Assembly (NCBI GenBank): GCA_922989275.2
Contig: OV277870.1
Location: 32,732,356-32,796,355 of the forward strand
Direction of reading: 5' to 3'
DNA: 64,000 nucleotides
From: Gari tellinella
Taxonomy: Eukaryota > Mollusca > Bivalvia > Cardiida > Psammobiidae
The stretch's first letter is position 1; every line of letters begins with the position of its first letter. Positions 34,411 through 45,312 of this stretch are shown in pieces. A program made the translations under genes and the position numbers. The notes beneath the pieces are model-generated. The model had not been told where the DNA came from and did no database searches. It worked only from the letters and a program-made list of their open reading frames with translations.

Positions 34411-35699
34411 CACTATGGACAAAATGAAATTTGGATATACATGTAACGAAAGAAATCGGACGGGCCCGATAATTTCGTTATTAGTGAGCTTCACTGTGTG
34501 TCGAAAAGATTAGCTCTGACATTTTGTATTCACTAATGGTTTCCTTTCAAAATTATAAAGAATATTACTATTCACCTGCGCTTTTTGATATTGAAAGAAG
34601 TGAAATGGCTTTGTATGAAATAGTAATGGAAATAACAGGACTTAGGATTGTGCTTCGATCTTTCTGAAGTAAATACCATTCCAATATTCTTCTTTTAATC
34701 TTGATGCAACTGCTTAGGAGTTTCTGACCATGGTCACCCTAGTTGTGCTCTAACACTACAATTTACCATACGTGCAGTCGCTTTAAACTCCATTGTGATA
34801 GCTTATATTTACTCTAGTTTATAATCCCACAGCTCATGCGAAGCCTACGTGCATCGTTTAACACTCTCGCCGCAAAGTTCAACAGTCTATTTTTATTCTT
34901 CTCCGCCAAATCTAAGTGTCTGATTTAACCCTTTCATCCCAATAATAACGCATTCCTTAATATTGTTGTCTGCATTTTGTTTTAAGTCCAGGATTCAGGA
35001 ATTATGTCAGATACCATTCTAAATCGAATATCAGACTGTTTAGATTTGATAACATATCTGTATTACGCGGCGTCTGACCTGGATCCAAATCTCTTGTAAA
35101 CTCGACTTTAGTCGCCTAGAGTGGTGAACTTGTAAAAATGCAACCACTGGCGAGCAGTTTGCTAAAACTATCTCTGTGCAAACAACCGTGCAATGGCGTC
35201 ATGTTTTGAAGTAAGAGATATGTCCTAAGGACTTGGAACGTATCTCTCGTATTTCTTAGATTCATATTGAATGTCCTGCGAATGCGCTTGCTTTCTCAAT
35301 TACCAAACTGTTAAGCAAATAAAACAGCCAGTCAAAATTATGTAACGAGCGTGTACTTAGATAAATTCATTAGTTCTAAACTGTTTAGGGTCTGATCAGA
35401 TCCGAGTAACAACATTGTTTGCCGTTTAGATTTTATAATTTTCATGTAGTTAGTTTTTTCATGACCCTGTAATTTGTATGTTAATTATTTTTTAGGTACT
35501 TCGTGCCATTCAAACCGGCAGGAATAACGCCTTCCCCAGTGTATCAAATAATGGATTTTCAGAGTGCCAATGGTCACGTAGGCAATCTAACAACTCATGA
35601 ATGACACTCAAAATAATCACAATTGCAAGTATTTAACTCTCTCATTACCATTATGACGTGAATTCCCGTCTTACACAGTCGCTGTTATATTAATAAATA
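34411..35699. other. No gene; palindrome copies only
   Basis: A GCGAGCTTCACTG-family copy spans 34425-34500. A CAAACAGT palindrome lies at 35032-35096 (CAGACTGTTTAG ... TACGCGGCGTCTGACCTGG) and a partial one at 35375-35420. Otherwise unrecognised. Confidence 0.5.
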
Positions 35700-35890
35700 C
35701 GAAAGACTCAAGCAGGAAAGGCAACACAAACAATACACCCACCTCTCAAGCAGAACACACACACAGTCATACCATAACAAACACACACACACACACACGC
35801 AATACCATTCCTTCATATACACACTAAATAGAAAACAACACGCAAGACAAACATAAAAGCAAAGTGAATATAGGAGCCCGCCTTGGTACG
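35700..35890 (-). repeat. Interspersed repeat end (copy 2 of 3, inverted)
   Basis: Reverse complement of the repeat at 57850-58075: GAAAGACTCAAGCAGGAAA, CACCCACCTCTCAAGCAGAA, an (AC)n run, CCTTCATATACACACTAAAT and AAGTGAATATAGGAG. The sequence after 35890, with GGGGGTTAAACCTGGGTTTA and CTATATTCACC, may belong to the same element. Confidence 0.8.
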
Positions 35891-36389
35891 ATCAGTAGCA
35901 ATCAATAATTAATTATTAACAACCACTGGGGGTTAAACCTGGGTTTAGGGGCGCCCAACCTCACTCTTATTTCCTATATTCACCTATAAAGACGAACAGT
36001 GTACATAAAATATAAACCCTGTTCCAAAACCTTACAATAAAAAAGACCGCCAACACAGTAAGTAAATACATGTAAAACATCTAACAACAAGCACCTTAGA
36101 GCTGATATCCCCTGCCGCAGCGATTGTCCAGAAGAAAGTGGCAAACTTTATTGTGGGAGGAAGGGGCAAATGGTGATCACCTGTCTTTAAAGATCAACAT
36201 TCAAAAGCTTTTTACAAAGTTTTATAAAATCCATTCAATTTCGTACATTTTAAAGCCTAAACAATAAAACAATTAAAGCCATTTGTAGCATTATAAATCT
36301 AAGTATGACAGGGCCAGGTAACTCTTGATTCAAATTCAACAGTATTTAAACACTTTCAAGAACTTATAATTGTGTGCAAGTATTATTAA
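35891..36389. other. Unassigned DNA between two repeats
   Basis: Contains a GGGGGTTAAACCTGGGTTTA block and a CTATATTCACCT that mirrors GTGAATATAG near 35866, so 35866-35990 is a loose inverted pair. No gene seen. Confidence 0.4.
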
Positions 36390-37448
36390 AAAAAATACTT
36401 TGGCGGGGCCAAATTTGATCCAGGGGTCATAATTTGAAAAATCTTGGTAGAGGACTACTAGGCAAAGCTATATGTCAAATATTAAAGATCTGGGCCTTAC
36501 AGTTTCAGAGAAGAAGATTTGTAAAGGTTTTCCTATATAAGTCCATGTAAAACTGATAAGCCCCGGGGCGGGGCCAATTTTGACCCGGGGGTCATAATTT
36601 GAACAACTGTAGTAGAGGACTATAAGGCAAAGCTACATGTCAAATATAAATGATCTGGGCCTTACGGTTTCAGAGCAGAAGATTTTTAAAGGTTTTCCTA
36701 TGAAAAACTGATAAGCCCGAGGGTGGGCCTTTTTTTGCCCGGGGTCATAATTTGAACAATCTTGGTAGAGGACCACAAGGCAAAGCTACATGTCAAATAT
36801 TAAAGACCTGGGCCTTATAGTTTCAGAGAAGAAGATTTTTAAAGGTTTTCCTATATAAGTCTATGTAAAACTGATAAGCCCAGGGACGGGGCCATTTTTG
36901 ACCCGGGGGTCATAATTTGAACAATCTTGGTAGAGGACCATAAGGCAAAGCTACATGTCAAATATCAATGATCTAGGCCATACGGTTTCTGAGAAGAAGA
37001 TTTTTAAAGGTTTTCCTAAGAATAACTGATAAATGCCGCAGGGCGGGGCCATTTTTGGCCCCAGGGTCAAAATTTGAACATTCTTTTTAGAAGATCATTA
37101 GGTAATGATACATACCAAATATCAAAGGTATGGGCCTTTGGGTTTCTGAGAAGATGATTTTTAAAGATTTTCTTATGCATTAAAAGTTGTCTATACGGTC
37201 ATGTTAGAAAACCTAGTCCCACAGCAAGGGGAATAAATCTAGCCAAAATCTTTGAACAAGCTTTCGTTCCCCCTTGTCACTGATGCTTCTGACAAAGTTT
37301 GTTTGAAATCGGGTCAGTGGTTTCTGAGGAGATGTTGTTTGAAAATGTGGACGGACGACGGCAGACGGACGACGGACGCCGGACGGTGGACGACGGACGA
37401 AGAGCGATCACAATAGCTCATCCTGAGCCTTTGGCTCAGGTGAGCTAA
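36390..37448 (+). mobile_element. Tandem-array element with 3' hairpin (Helentron/pearl-like)
   Basis: About five units of 153-165 bp carry GGGGCCATTTTTGACC, GGGGTCATAATTTGAACAA, TTGGTAGAGGACCA, AAGCTACATGTCAAATAT and TCAGAGAAGAAGATTTTTAA; the GATCTGGGCC landmark is at 36487, 36652, 36805 (GACCTGGG) and 36970. A unique 3' part follows, with a GGACGACGG run and the hairpin CCTGAGCC-TTT-GGCTCAGG before TGAGCTAAAAATG. Central arrays plus a 3' hairpin match the layout of bivalve pearl elements and non-autonomous Helentrons. No Rep/helicase is present, so it would be non-autonomous. Confidence 0.75.
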
Positions 37449-37583
37449 AAATGCACGATCAGTATGACACGCCAGAAATAGTTTCCTTTCTCTGGCAAAT
37501 GTCTGCTTATCTTTTTTGTCTGCTTTTACTCATATAATTTAGAATGTTATTCAATTATAACTGAAGAAACATTAATATTGAAT

Positions 37584-37649
37584 GTCAAACAGTGTACTCT
37601 AATCAAGGTACGTTTTTCGCGGGGAGTGATCAGGGTACATACTGTTTGA
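37584..37649. repeat. CAAACAGT-family palindrome
   Basis: GTCAAACAGTGTACTCTAATC ... GTGATCAGGGTACATACTGT, ending TTGAA. Variant centre TCGCGGGGAG. Confidence 0.7.
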
Positions 37650-37919
37650 AAATGCCAGTGCTGTTGGAATTGGCAGTGAATGTGTTCAAACATGTGGCAT
37701 CAGAAGATACATGGAAGCAGACAATATTTGCAATGTATTGTTAATTTGTTTAGCTAGGACTACAGTATAGCATCCCTCTTGCTTCATGAAAATTAACAAA
37801 ATATATTATCTTCTACACGTATCAGTCAAGAAACTACGAACCATATCATCCTTAGTATTTAGATTTTTCTTTGTCGGATTTGCTCTGATTCAAGTATGAG
37901 ACTGCGTACGTAATATGAC

Positions 37920-39286
37920 CAGGCATAGGGTCAATTACTTGAGAATGTAATGCATTATATTACAATTACATTGCCAAAACAGTGCATTCAATTACAATTA
38001 CAATTACTCAACTTTTACCATTGCAATGAATTAAATTACAATTACATTGGCAAAGTAATGCATAACATTTTGATTTCAAGTTATGATACCAATCCGAAAT
38101 TATGACTGAAACAATTACTAGTATTTAGCTGATAGGTCGTTATCTACAAGTTAATCGTCAGCTACATTTATATATATTGGGAACATAAGAATACATGTAT
38201 ACAGTTTGAAAAGTCAAAGCCCCTTTATAGTGTCCTCTGGGTGCAGAAGCATATTTTTATAAGATATATGAACCCTTAAATATTTCCTTAAATCTACTCC
38301 TGCACATAAGACTAAGAACCACAAATTAAATAAATGGCTTGATTACAGGTGCCAGTTTAAGCACTTTCTTGATGAATGTAAAGCAGAAAGCTCGTAGAGG
38401 AGCTGTCTTCTGATGCGAATACATGTAGCTCGAGTTTTTTTCTTCTATATAATTTTCTCTATTTTCTATTCAGCAAAAATATCGCTTCAAAAACAAAACA
38501 TGGTAGATTTTTTTAAAGACTTCGAAAATGCATTAGCATGTTCAGCCATTCTTGGGTGTATAATTTCATGCTAGAGGTGGCAATGTGAAGTTTTCACACC
38601 TGTTGTAACCCTAATCCGGTCAAACCCTACCTTACTGGTAGAGTTTGGATCGCAATCAGATATGGTGTGCCTCTACATTTCATCAAGATCAAAACTATTT
38701 GATTTTAATAGCATACTGTGTGAAAAGTTAGAACTGAAAACAGTGTAAAGTCCATTTTCAGAAACTGAGTAGAAAATATGACTGTCCAATTAGAAGACTT
38801 CTAGATCTACCTGTATAACGAATGCTAAGGATTTACTTTGTCATTGATAGGAGAATAACCTATTGTATTTAGACCTGATCCATTTACATGATTATGCTTT
38901 CCCCATGCAAATCAAATTAATATACCATACAGCAGAGCACACCAAAATATCTTTATTGGAACTTTAATTGGACACTGTCAATGTGTGTGCTCCATGTAAC
39001 TGCATATCAAACACAGGTATCTTTGTCAATACTGGTACATGCGATTTTCAACGAATTAATACAAATTAATCTAGTTCTGCATTTTCTGACATCTTTGTTA
39101 CAAAAGTAATGCCATGTAATGCAAAGTAATGCTTATAATTACTTGGTTTTTTTTAGCACGGTAATGCATTAAATTACAATTACATGTTATGCAAAATCCC
39201 TGCATTACACATTACATTAAATTACATTGGAAAAAGTAATGCACTACAATGCATAACAATTACATATTTGCATTACCCCATGCCTG
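37920..39286. mobile_element. Non-autonomous hAT-family transposon, 1367 bp, with 8 bp target duplication
   Basis: The left end CAGGCATAGGGTCAATTACT and right end GCATTACCCCATGCCTG are inverted copies. The 8 bp AATATGAC lies immediately outside both ends (37912-37919 and 39287-39294), a perfect target duplication of the length made by hAT transposases. Subterminal DNA on both sides is dense in AATGCATTA/AATTACATT blocks. The interior has no transposase frame, so it must have been moved by a transposase supplied elsewhere. A truncated relative is at 25564-25895. Confidence 0.93.
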
Positions 39287-39525
39287 AATATGACTTTTGT
39301 ATTAAGTTGACTATATCATACAATTTATAAATCAACGATGCAGGCGTATGTAAACGGCAGTTTGCCCTGTTCATTCTCTTTTGTTATTCTGTTTTAAAAT
39401 CATATCAAAACAGATACTGTATAGTTACATTGGAAGTATAAACTTTAGCACAATAATAAAATATTCTTCATAGCTACGCACCTGTTTATCTTTTCGACCG
39501 CGATAGCAGACGAAAAGTGGACATT

Positions 39526-39570
39526 GCAAACAGTTTGGATCAAGATCAGACGCCGCTTTACGCTTATCGT
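39526..39570. repeat. CAAACAGT-family half palindrome
   Basis: GCAAACAGTTTGGATCAAGAT, then CAGACGCCGCTTTACGC. The right half is missing or lost. Confidence 0.65.
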
Positions 39571-39814
39571 ATCAATATTTCTTCAATTAAAAAACATAGG
39601 TTTGCAGACGGCTTCACGTGGACTTTATACACGGATACACCCCACCCTCGCAGAGCTATTACAAAAGTGACCTTTTACGTCTGATACCAAACACATGTGG
39701 TAATTCAGCGTTTAAAAAGGATCCAAACTGATAACGAGTGTATCACCATTCATGCAGTCAAATCCTGAAAACTTTGCTTTTGAAAAATAATTCAGACGGC
39801 CATTTCGAAGCAAC

Positions 39815-40145
39815 CCCCCCCCTCATTGTTCTCATTAGGCGCGAAAGTAACTGTAAAAGCATATGTTTGTGCGCAAAATTTCGCAAGCCATTTTAAACTG
39901 TCTAGAAAGGCCCTGCCAAACTCATATTCAAGGGAGTTTTCAAACCAATTTTACAAATTTTATCGATAACAACCGCAAAATCCCATATAACGGGATACAT
40001 CAGCAAGTAATTACATCAAAATTCCATATCAGCAATACATATACACACAACAAAATCATCATATATAAAAGGCGGGCGTCACATGAGACGCGTCATTGGG
40101 TCTAGGCAAAGACGGTCATACAGTTAAGAGCTCGTGCAGCACAAA
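39815..40145 (+). repeat. Direct duplication, copy 1
   Basis: CCCCCTCATTGTTCTCATTA, GGCGCGAAAGTAACTGTAAA, GGCCCTGCCAAACT, GTCACATGAGACG and GGCAAAGACGGTCATACAGT recur in order, diverged, at 40215-40455. The function and class are unknown. A 243 nt plus-strand frame inside is not supported by copy 2. Confidence 0.7.
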
Positions 40146-40214
40146 ATTATACCTGGATAGGTGTAATAACATAAAGTAGGTCAGGAAATGTCTTACATTA
40201 CCCCAGTCAATTTA

Positions 40215-40455
40215 TTGATCCCCCCATTGTTCTCGGTAGGCGTGCGCGTAACTGTAAAGCATGAAAAAGTGTGCAAGCAACGGCTCAGCCATCTGAAGTT
40301 TTGTATATAGGCCCTGACAAACTACATCTTAAGTGGTTTTGTAATTGGTTTTACTTACCAAACCATCAAGTATAAGGTGCGGGCCTCACATGAGATGTCT
40401 GATTGATGTTTTGCCAAGACGCTAGCACAGTAAGTGCATGCTCTCCATGCTTTGA
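40215..40455 (+). repeat. Direct duplication, copy 2
   Basis: CCCCCCATTGTTCTCGGTAG, GTAACTGTAAAGCATGAAA, GGCCCTGACAAACT, CTCACATGAGATG and TTGCCAAGACGCTAGCACAG align with copy 1; about 80-100 bp are missing relative to it. Confidence 0.7.
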
Positions 40456-40555
40456 CTCAAACTTTTTACGGGCCTATGTGTTATCACCCAAGCTAGGTCA
40501 AGTAATGTCTTTAAACTAACAAATAGAGAGTCTACAAATATTCGTATAAGTTAAA

Positions 40556-40729
40556 TACAGTTAATCGTTCGCTCCAAACGTTTACTGTAACAACTGTTAG
40601 CAGATTGTTTCGCTCTGACGAACAACAAACATGTCGTCGGCTTCGCATCGGGCATTTTGTTTTTCGTCCTTGCGAAACAGTCTTCTAAGAGTTGTTACAG
40701 GACACGTTTGAAGCGAAACTTGTACTGTA
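40556..40729. repeat. 174 bp foldback
   Basis: The left arm TACAGTTAATCGTTCGCTCC, AAACGTTTACTGTAACAACT and ATTGTTTCGCTCTGACGAA is mirrored on the right by TTCGTCCTTGCGAAACAGT, AGTTGTTACAGGACACGTTT and GAAGCG...ACTGTA. The loop contains GTCGGCTTCGCATCGGG. Arm identity looks to be about four fifths, so it is an old MITE-type hairpin. Confidence 0.8.
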
Positions 40730-40959
40730 TCTATTACAGAGGTTGTCTATGAAAGATGTTACTTATTGTAACGCTTCACACATTTATGCCTGCGTATTGC
40801 AATGAAATTTCCCCGTATACTCGCTGGAAGATATCATTGTATATATACAAGGCTGATAGAAAGACAATGCACACTATTTGTCCATACACCAACATATTTT
40901 AATTGAGATAGTAAAAAGTGGTAATAATTTATATTGAACTGCTTTAAGATATAGTAAAA

Positions 40960-41395
40960 AGTGGATTGGACGCCGCGTCACGCGGGGTCTTTTCATGGTC
41001 TACACTATTTGATAATTTCAGCTTTGGCAGGTTTAAATGGAATACATTAGGCGGTGAACGGGTTATGGTTAAGGAGTACAGGCGTCTGAAAACCAATCTA
41101 CCAGAAGAGAGTCCCTTGAGAATATCAATCACACATGATACTATCAAATCTATTTCAGTCGTCATTGAAGTATTCGTGCCGTAATGACACGCGTTTGGCA
41201 AACGAATAGGCCAAACTGACGTCAAATAATGAAATGTGTGGTACTAGTGTAATCAATTATCTGGTACAGGGGACGAAGCGCTATACTGTCCCAACAAACC
41301 TACTTGAAACTGCTAACGGGAACGGCAACGGCGACGCCGACGGTGACAACATAAGGTCTTGGACACACTCCGGCGAGCTTACAATTCTAAAGAGA
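40960..41395. other. Palindrome fragments and an ACGGCGACGCCGACG tract
   Basis: GACGCCGCGTCACGCGGGGTC near 40969 is a palindrome-family centre. ACGGCAACGGCGACGCCGAC near 41322 resembles the GC-repetitive tract that precedes the 3' end of bivalve array elements (compare 63253-63290). The open frame at 41234-41602 runs over these and the next palindrome and is an artefact. Confidence 0.5.
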
Positions 41396-41491
41396 AAACA
41401 AATGTTTTTTTTGCAAATATCATTGATATTAAAGTTTGAAGCTGGTATTGGTTTAACCCTTTGCCTGCTGATCGCGACTTTATTGAATTTT

Positions 41492-41557
41492 GCAAACAGT
41501 TTGGATCCAGATCAGACGCCGCGTAACGCGGCGTCTAATCTGGATTCAAACTGTTTG
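41492..41557. repeat. CAAACAGT-family palindrome, best-preserved copy
   Basis: A 66 bp almost perfect palindrome: GCAAACAGTTTGGATCCAGA, TCAGACGCCGCGTAACGCGG and CGTCTAATCTGGATTCAAAC, then TGTTT. It reads almost the same on both strands and would fold into a 30 bp stem. It serves as reference for the many decayed copies in this window. No target duplication was evident. Confidence 0.92.
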
Positions 41558-41599
41558 ACACTCATCTTTAGGTTTCTTTACTTAAAAAATGTATCAATC

Positions 41600-42380
41600 T
41601 AAATTTAACAAATTTTGCAGACGACAATTTCGAAGCAGACGATATCACCGCAGGATAAGGGTTAATAACTGTTTCCTTGGATTTACTAATGAATGAGACA
41701 TTATTATTGTTTCGTATTAATACAAAAAGTTATAAAACATGTCCGTGTTTTCATTAGTACTTGCATTCTTAAAATAATACCATGTGCTACATTCCACAGA
41801 GTCAATTTGTTTTACATTTTTAGTCTCTAATATTAAATTTATTAAATTTTGGCACACTCTTTTCGCCCAAATATGTATGAGCTCTTTTGACTGCTTACTG
41901 TTGTTTTTACTCAGTTTCCCAAAGTGTCCGATAGAAGAAAGTGTTACAAAAGTATGTTTTTAAAACCATTCTGCAAATCAGAGAAAAATTGTTAATCAAC
42001 GATTCTAATATGACACGCAATTTAATCACTGTAAAAATAGAGCAAGCTCAACATGGTACATGTACCTCTGAGACGTTTCACAACAATCTTCCCTACCCTG
42101 CTCCTCCCGCGGTTAAATAGAGTGACGTCATGCATTTATACGTTACGTTTTTAATTTTTCTGACGTTATTTTTATAGCACGTAAAGCCCATATACTTTTA
42201 CAATATTTTTTTCAATATTCCAGATAGGGAATTAAATTAATATTAAGATATCAACTGCTCTTGTCTAATACATTTGTATTTCGACCTCTAAGTGCCATTT
42301 TCAAAGAAGATCACGTCAAAACAAACGTCACATTTTTGTTACATGCATTCAGCCATAAAATCAAAGAGAATAATGTTTAC
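41600..42380. other. No recognisable feature
   Basis: AT-rich, no gene or repeat recognised. Confidence 0.5.
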
Positions 42381-42475
42381 AACATTGTTTGTTATTGCCG
42401 TTGTCATGACTTCATCATGACGTCATCATCATGACGTCATGTATGCAACGGCGTCATGTATGCATTAGCGCATTA
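42381..42475 (-). repeat. Penelope-like element 3' tail (first copy)
   Basis: Shares TTGTTTGTTATTGCCGTTGT, TCATGACGTCATCATCATG and GCATTAGCGCATTA with 33945-34014. It lies immediately downstream of the stop codon of the GIY-YIG-like frame on the minus strand. Confidence 0.65.
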
Positions 42476-42687
42476 TCCTCCTTAACATAACAGCCAAATG
42501 GTATGTACGTTCGCAGCTTCCAGATCCAATCAGTTTCATAAATCTGTCTTTCAATTCTGCTTCCATTAAACACCCTCTTCAAAATGACAAACCTAACATC
42601 ATCACTACTATGACCTCCGACTCCAAAATGCTTATTACATGTAATTGGCTTCTCTCTCTCGTGCCTTTTATCATTCAAGTTTGTCAT
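42454..42687 (-). pseudogene. GIY-YIG endonuclease end of a Penelope-like retroelement
   Basis: The minus-strand frame includes KPITCNKHFGVGGHSSDDVR, FVILKRVFNGSRIERQIYE and DWIWKLRTYIPFG. The order H-F-x(4)-GHS-x-x-D-(V/M), then E-x-x-WI-x-(K/R)-L-(R/N)-T, then a P-G end is what I know from the C-terminal GIY-YIG nuclease of Penelope-like elements (Poseidon/Neptune types). Upstream sequence (to about 42800) appears to continue in another frame (LHETRQQNGENTVT), implying a frameshift. The reverse transcriptase is not present, so this is a 5'-truncated, dead copy. Assignment rests on recall of family motifs. Confidence 0.55.
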
Positions 42688-42699
42688 GTTACTGTATTT

Positions 42700-43567
42700 T
42701 CCCCATTTTGCTGTCTTGTTTCATGTAATGTTTGTTCTATGCCAGATGGTAGGTCGGTAAATATACATTGTGTGTGCGAATTCTCTGCTGTACGTAAATT
42801 TGCTGTTGGGTGATATATTCTTGTAAAAGCCGCGGGAAACTGCATCTGCTGAGGAAATAAGTTTGAAACATTTGATTTCCTGTCTAATGAATTTCTTTAA
42901 ACATGGTCATGTTAGATTCGAAATAATCTATGTTCGACCGTTGTTAAACGGTATTTTACAACGCTTTGGAGTTGTGCTGTGCTTAATTCTAGCAGAAAAT
43001 ACATGAAAATACTAAATCGGTAACGATTCAATGGGATGAAGAAAGAAAGCTTAACATGTTATTTCAACCTAGTTATCGGACAAAAAGTCCAATATTAGAA
43101 CAAGTTCGATTGGGGCATTTCGAGAGAAAACGCCAGTTCGTTATATGATGAATGAAATGTTATCCTACTTTCCGGTTGTTAGGGGTAACCTTATTTCATA
43201 ACGCGGGTGAACAATGTTCGACGAGCGTAAATATCATTTCACCTAGTGATTTTATTTGTATCGTCGAGTAACGAGTTGATCTTAGTATTTTGTGTGAGCA
43301 CTCTTTTCTTTAGCGCATCTGTGTGACTTAAACGTGTACAAACATGTTCACATCTTTGACAGGTTACATCTCTTTTGAGAAATACGCAAATAACAGATAC
43401 TTAATAACGACTACTGAATTTATATGACAGTAGGCGAATTTATCGAGGGGGCGAAAGTGATTTGGGACGAATGTGGTTCTAACGATATTGCGCGTGTTGT
43501 TCTGACGACATAGCTTTTATCATAAGCACAATTACATGCGTTTGGAAAATATCACTTCATAAATCTA
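42700..43567. other. No recognisable feature beyond the possible upstream GIY-YIG part
   Basis: 42700-42800 may hold frameshifted upstream GIY-YIG sequence. The rest is unrecognised. Confidence 0.4.
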
Positions 43568-43589
43568 TAGTAGAGGGGCTGACCCCATG

Positions 43590-44110
43590 AATCCAACTTG
43601 TTTTTTAACCCATCCGGTATAAAATTTCTGTTGATACGAGGGAATAGTATATATACATACATGAAACTTAAGGGTGGATGCCAGATTCAGAAGTGGTGCA
43701 ATTTTTTTCTACAGCATTTTTTGTTACCCCACCCACTGAAATTCAATCCTAAATACCGATCTTACAGATTGTTAAATCTTATGACAAGGTGGTTATGTAA
43801 ACATGTTGACCGTTTGAACAGAGTTATTTATTGGGTATTTAAATGCTTTGAAATGCAAAATTTTCGTATTTAGAAGGTTTAGAAGCTCATAGAATGTCCT
43901 AGAAGGTAAAAGTCCATGAATGAACTTTTTTATTTAACACATCCAGTATAAAAGTTCTGTTGATTTGAGGGAATAGTATATATACAGACAATGATACTGG
44001 AGGGTGAATGCCAGATTCAGAAGTAGTGCAGAATTTTGTTACAGTATTTTTATTACCCCACCCACTCCATTTCAATGGTAAATACCGATGTCATGTTAAG
44101 TCTTATAATC
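43590..44110 (+). repeat. Duplicated left end inside the 3.5 kb element
   Basis: CATCCGGTATAAAATTTCTG, GAGGGAATAGTATATATACA, GATGCCAGATTCAGAAGTGG and ACCCCACCCACT near 43613-43740 recur at about 43943-44070, roughly 330 bp on, in the same orientation. So the subterminal region of the element is present twice in tandem at the left. Confidence 0.85.
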
Positions 44111-45244
44111 AGGTTACAAATTAATGTATTTACTCAAAAACAACTAAAATAAGTCTTCTTATATCCTTTCATGTAGAATCATAGTATAAAAGGTTTGGTT
44201 ATTGTTAATTTATGCCCCCCACCAGACAGACAGACAGATAATTTATATATGTCTCACTTCTATAAATAATGAGTAACTAAAATGAAAAGAACCTTTAAAA
44301 TATGAGTTATGATAGACATAGTAAATCTTACTATATGACAAATAATTAGATCTACAAACCTAAAATCATGCAACTTAGTGCATTCTTATAAATACTAAAA
44401 ACAATTAAACTTTCATCACAGCATACTCAAAGTTTTAAAATATAGATAAATTATATACATCATCACAGGCTTATTTATATAACTGTTGTCGTCAATACAT
44501 TATAGTATAGTTACAAATTTTGGCGCTATGTTTAACATTATGAGCATCAGACAGAATGAATTCAAATTTCCCATATGTGAATGTGTATAAAATGGTTTGG
44601 ATAGTTTACTGCGATCCTCTGGACTGTAGTTATGGCGCTTTGAATCTATTTCCTACATATAATATATATGATAAAAAGGTGTGCAACGAACTTCCTCTAC
44701 ACTGTTGTAGGGGTTTACAAAGATTGACTACTTATATGTGAAACTGTTTGAGGGGTTTGTTGCTTTTTGAGCTGCAATTATTTACATAGAATACATTTAT
44801 ACATAAATAGGAAAATAACGCGGGCAGTTAATTCTTCCTACAGTTGGGGGGATTTGCTCCGACCTTCATAGACTTACTACGTGTATGTGAAGGTGTAGAA
44901 GTGGTTTGGAATTTTGACTGCGACCTTTTGGATTAAAGTTTATGCCTTTCAAATAAAAATGTAAGTGCAACTTCCTCACTATTTGAGGTAGTTGGTTCAA
45001 ACTGTCGTAGATGAACCACCTGTAGCTATATGTATTTTGAAGGAATATGGGTTGGAGAACTGAGGTACTTTGCATTGGTGAGTGTTTTGAAAAGCTACAT
45101 TGAAGTTGGAAATAGTGATATTGATAAATAATTCACTCCATAAATGAGAATAGTTCTTATCAAGAACTAAGCTGATTGGACGCATAGGCATAGAGAAAAT
45201 TACTGATATAAAAGCTGCTATTCTTCATGAAATAGGCTGAAACT

Positions 45245-45312
45245 ATTCCATGTCCGACTCGGATTCGAAACCTGCCTCCGCTCTCCCGCGTCGCTTTAAG
45301 CAACCATGACGT
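45245..45312 (-). repeat. tRNA-like fragment with B-box
   Basis: On the minus strand GGCAGGTTTCGAATCCGAG resembles a tRNA T arm (B box with one extra T) preceded by GTTGCTTAAAGCGACGCGGG. It may be a decayed tRNA-Ser/Leu-type sequence or SINE head inside the 3.5 kb element. Weak. Confidence 0.3.

Noticed and set aside
41234..41602. 122-codon plus-strand frame with a hydrophobic stretch
   Set aside because: The C-terminal part (NSLDPDQTPRNAASN) is the translated palindrome, and the middle is a GC-repeat tract.
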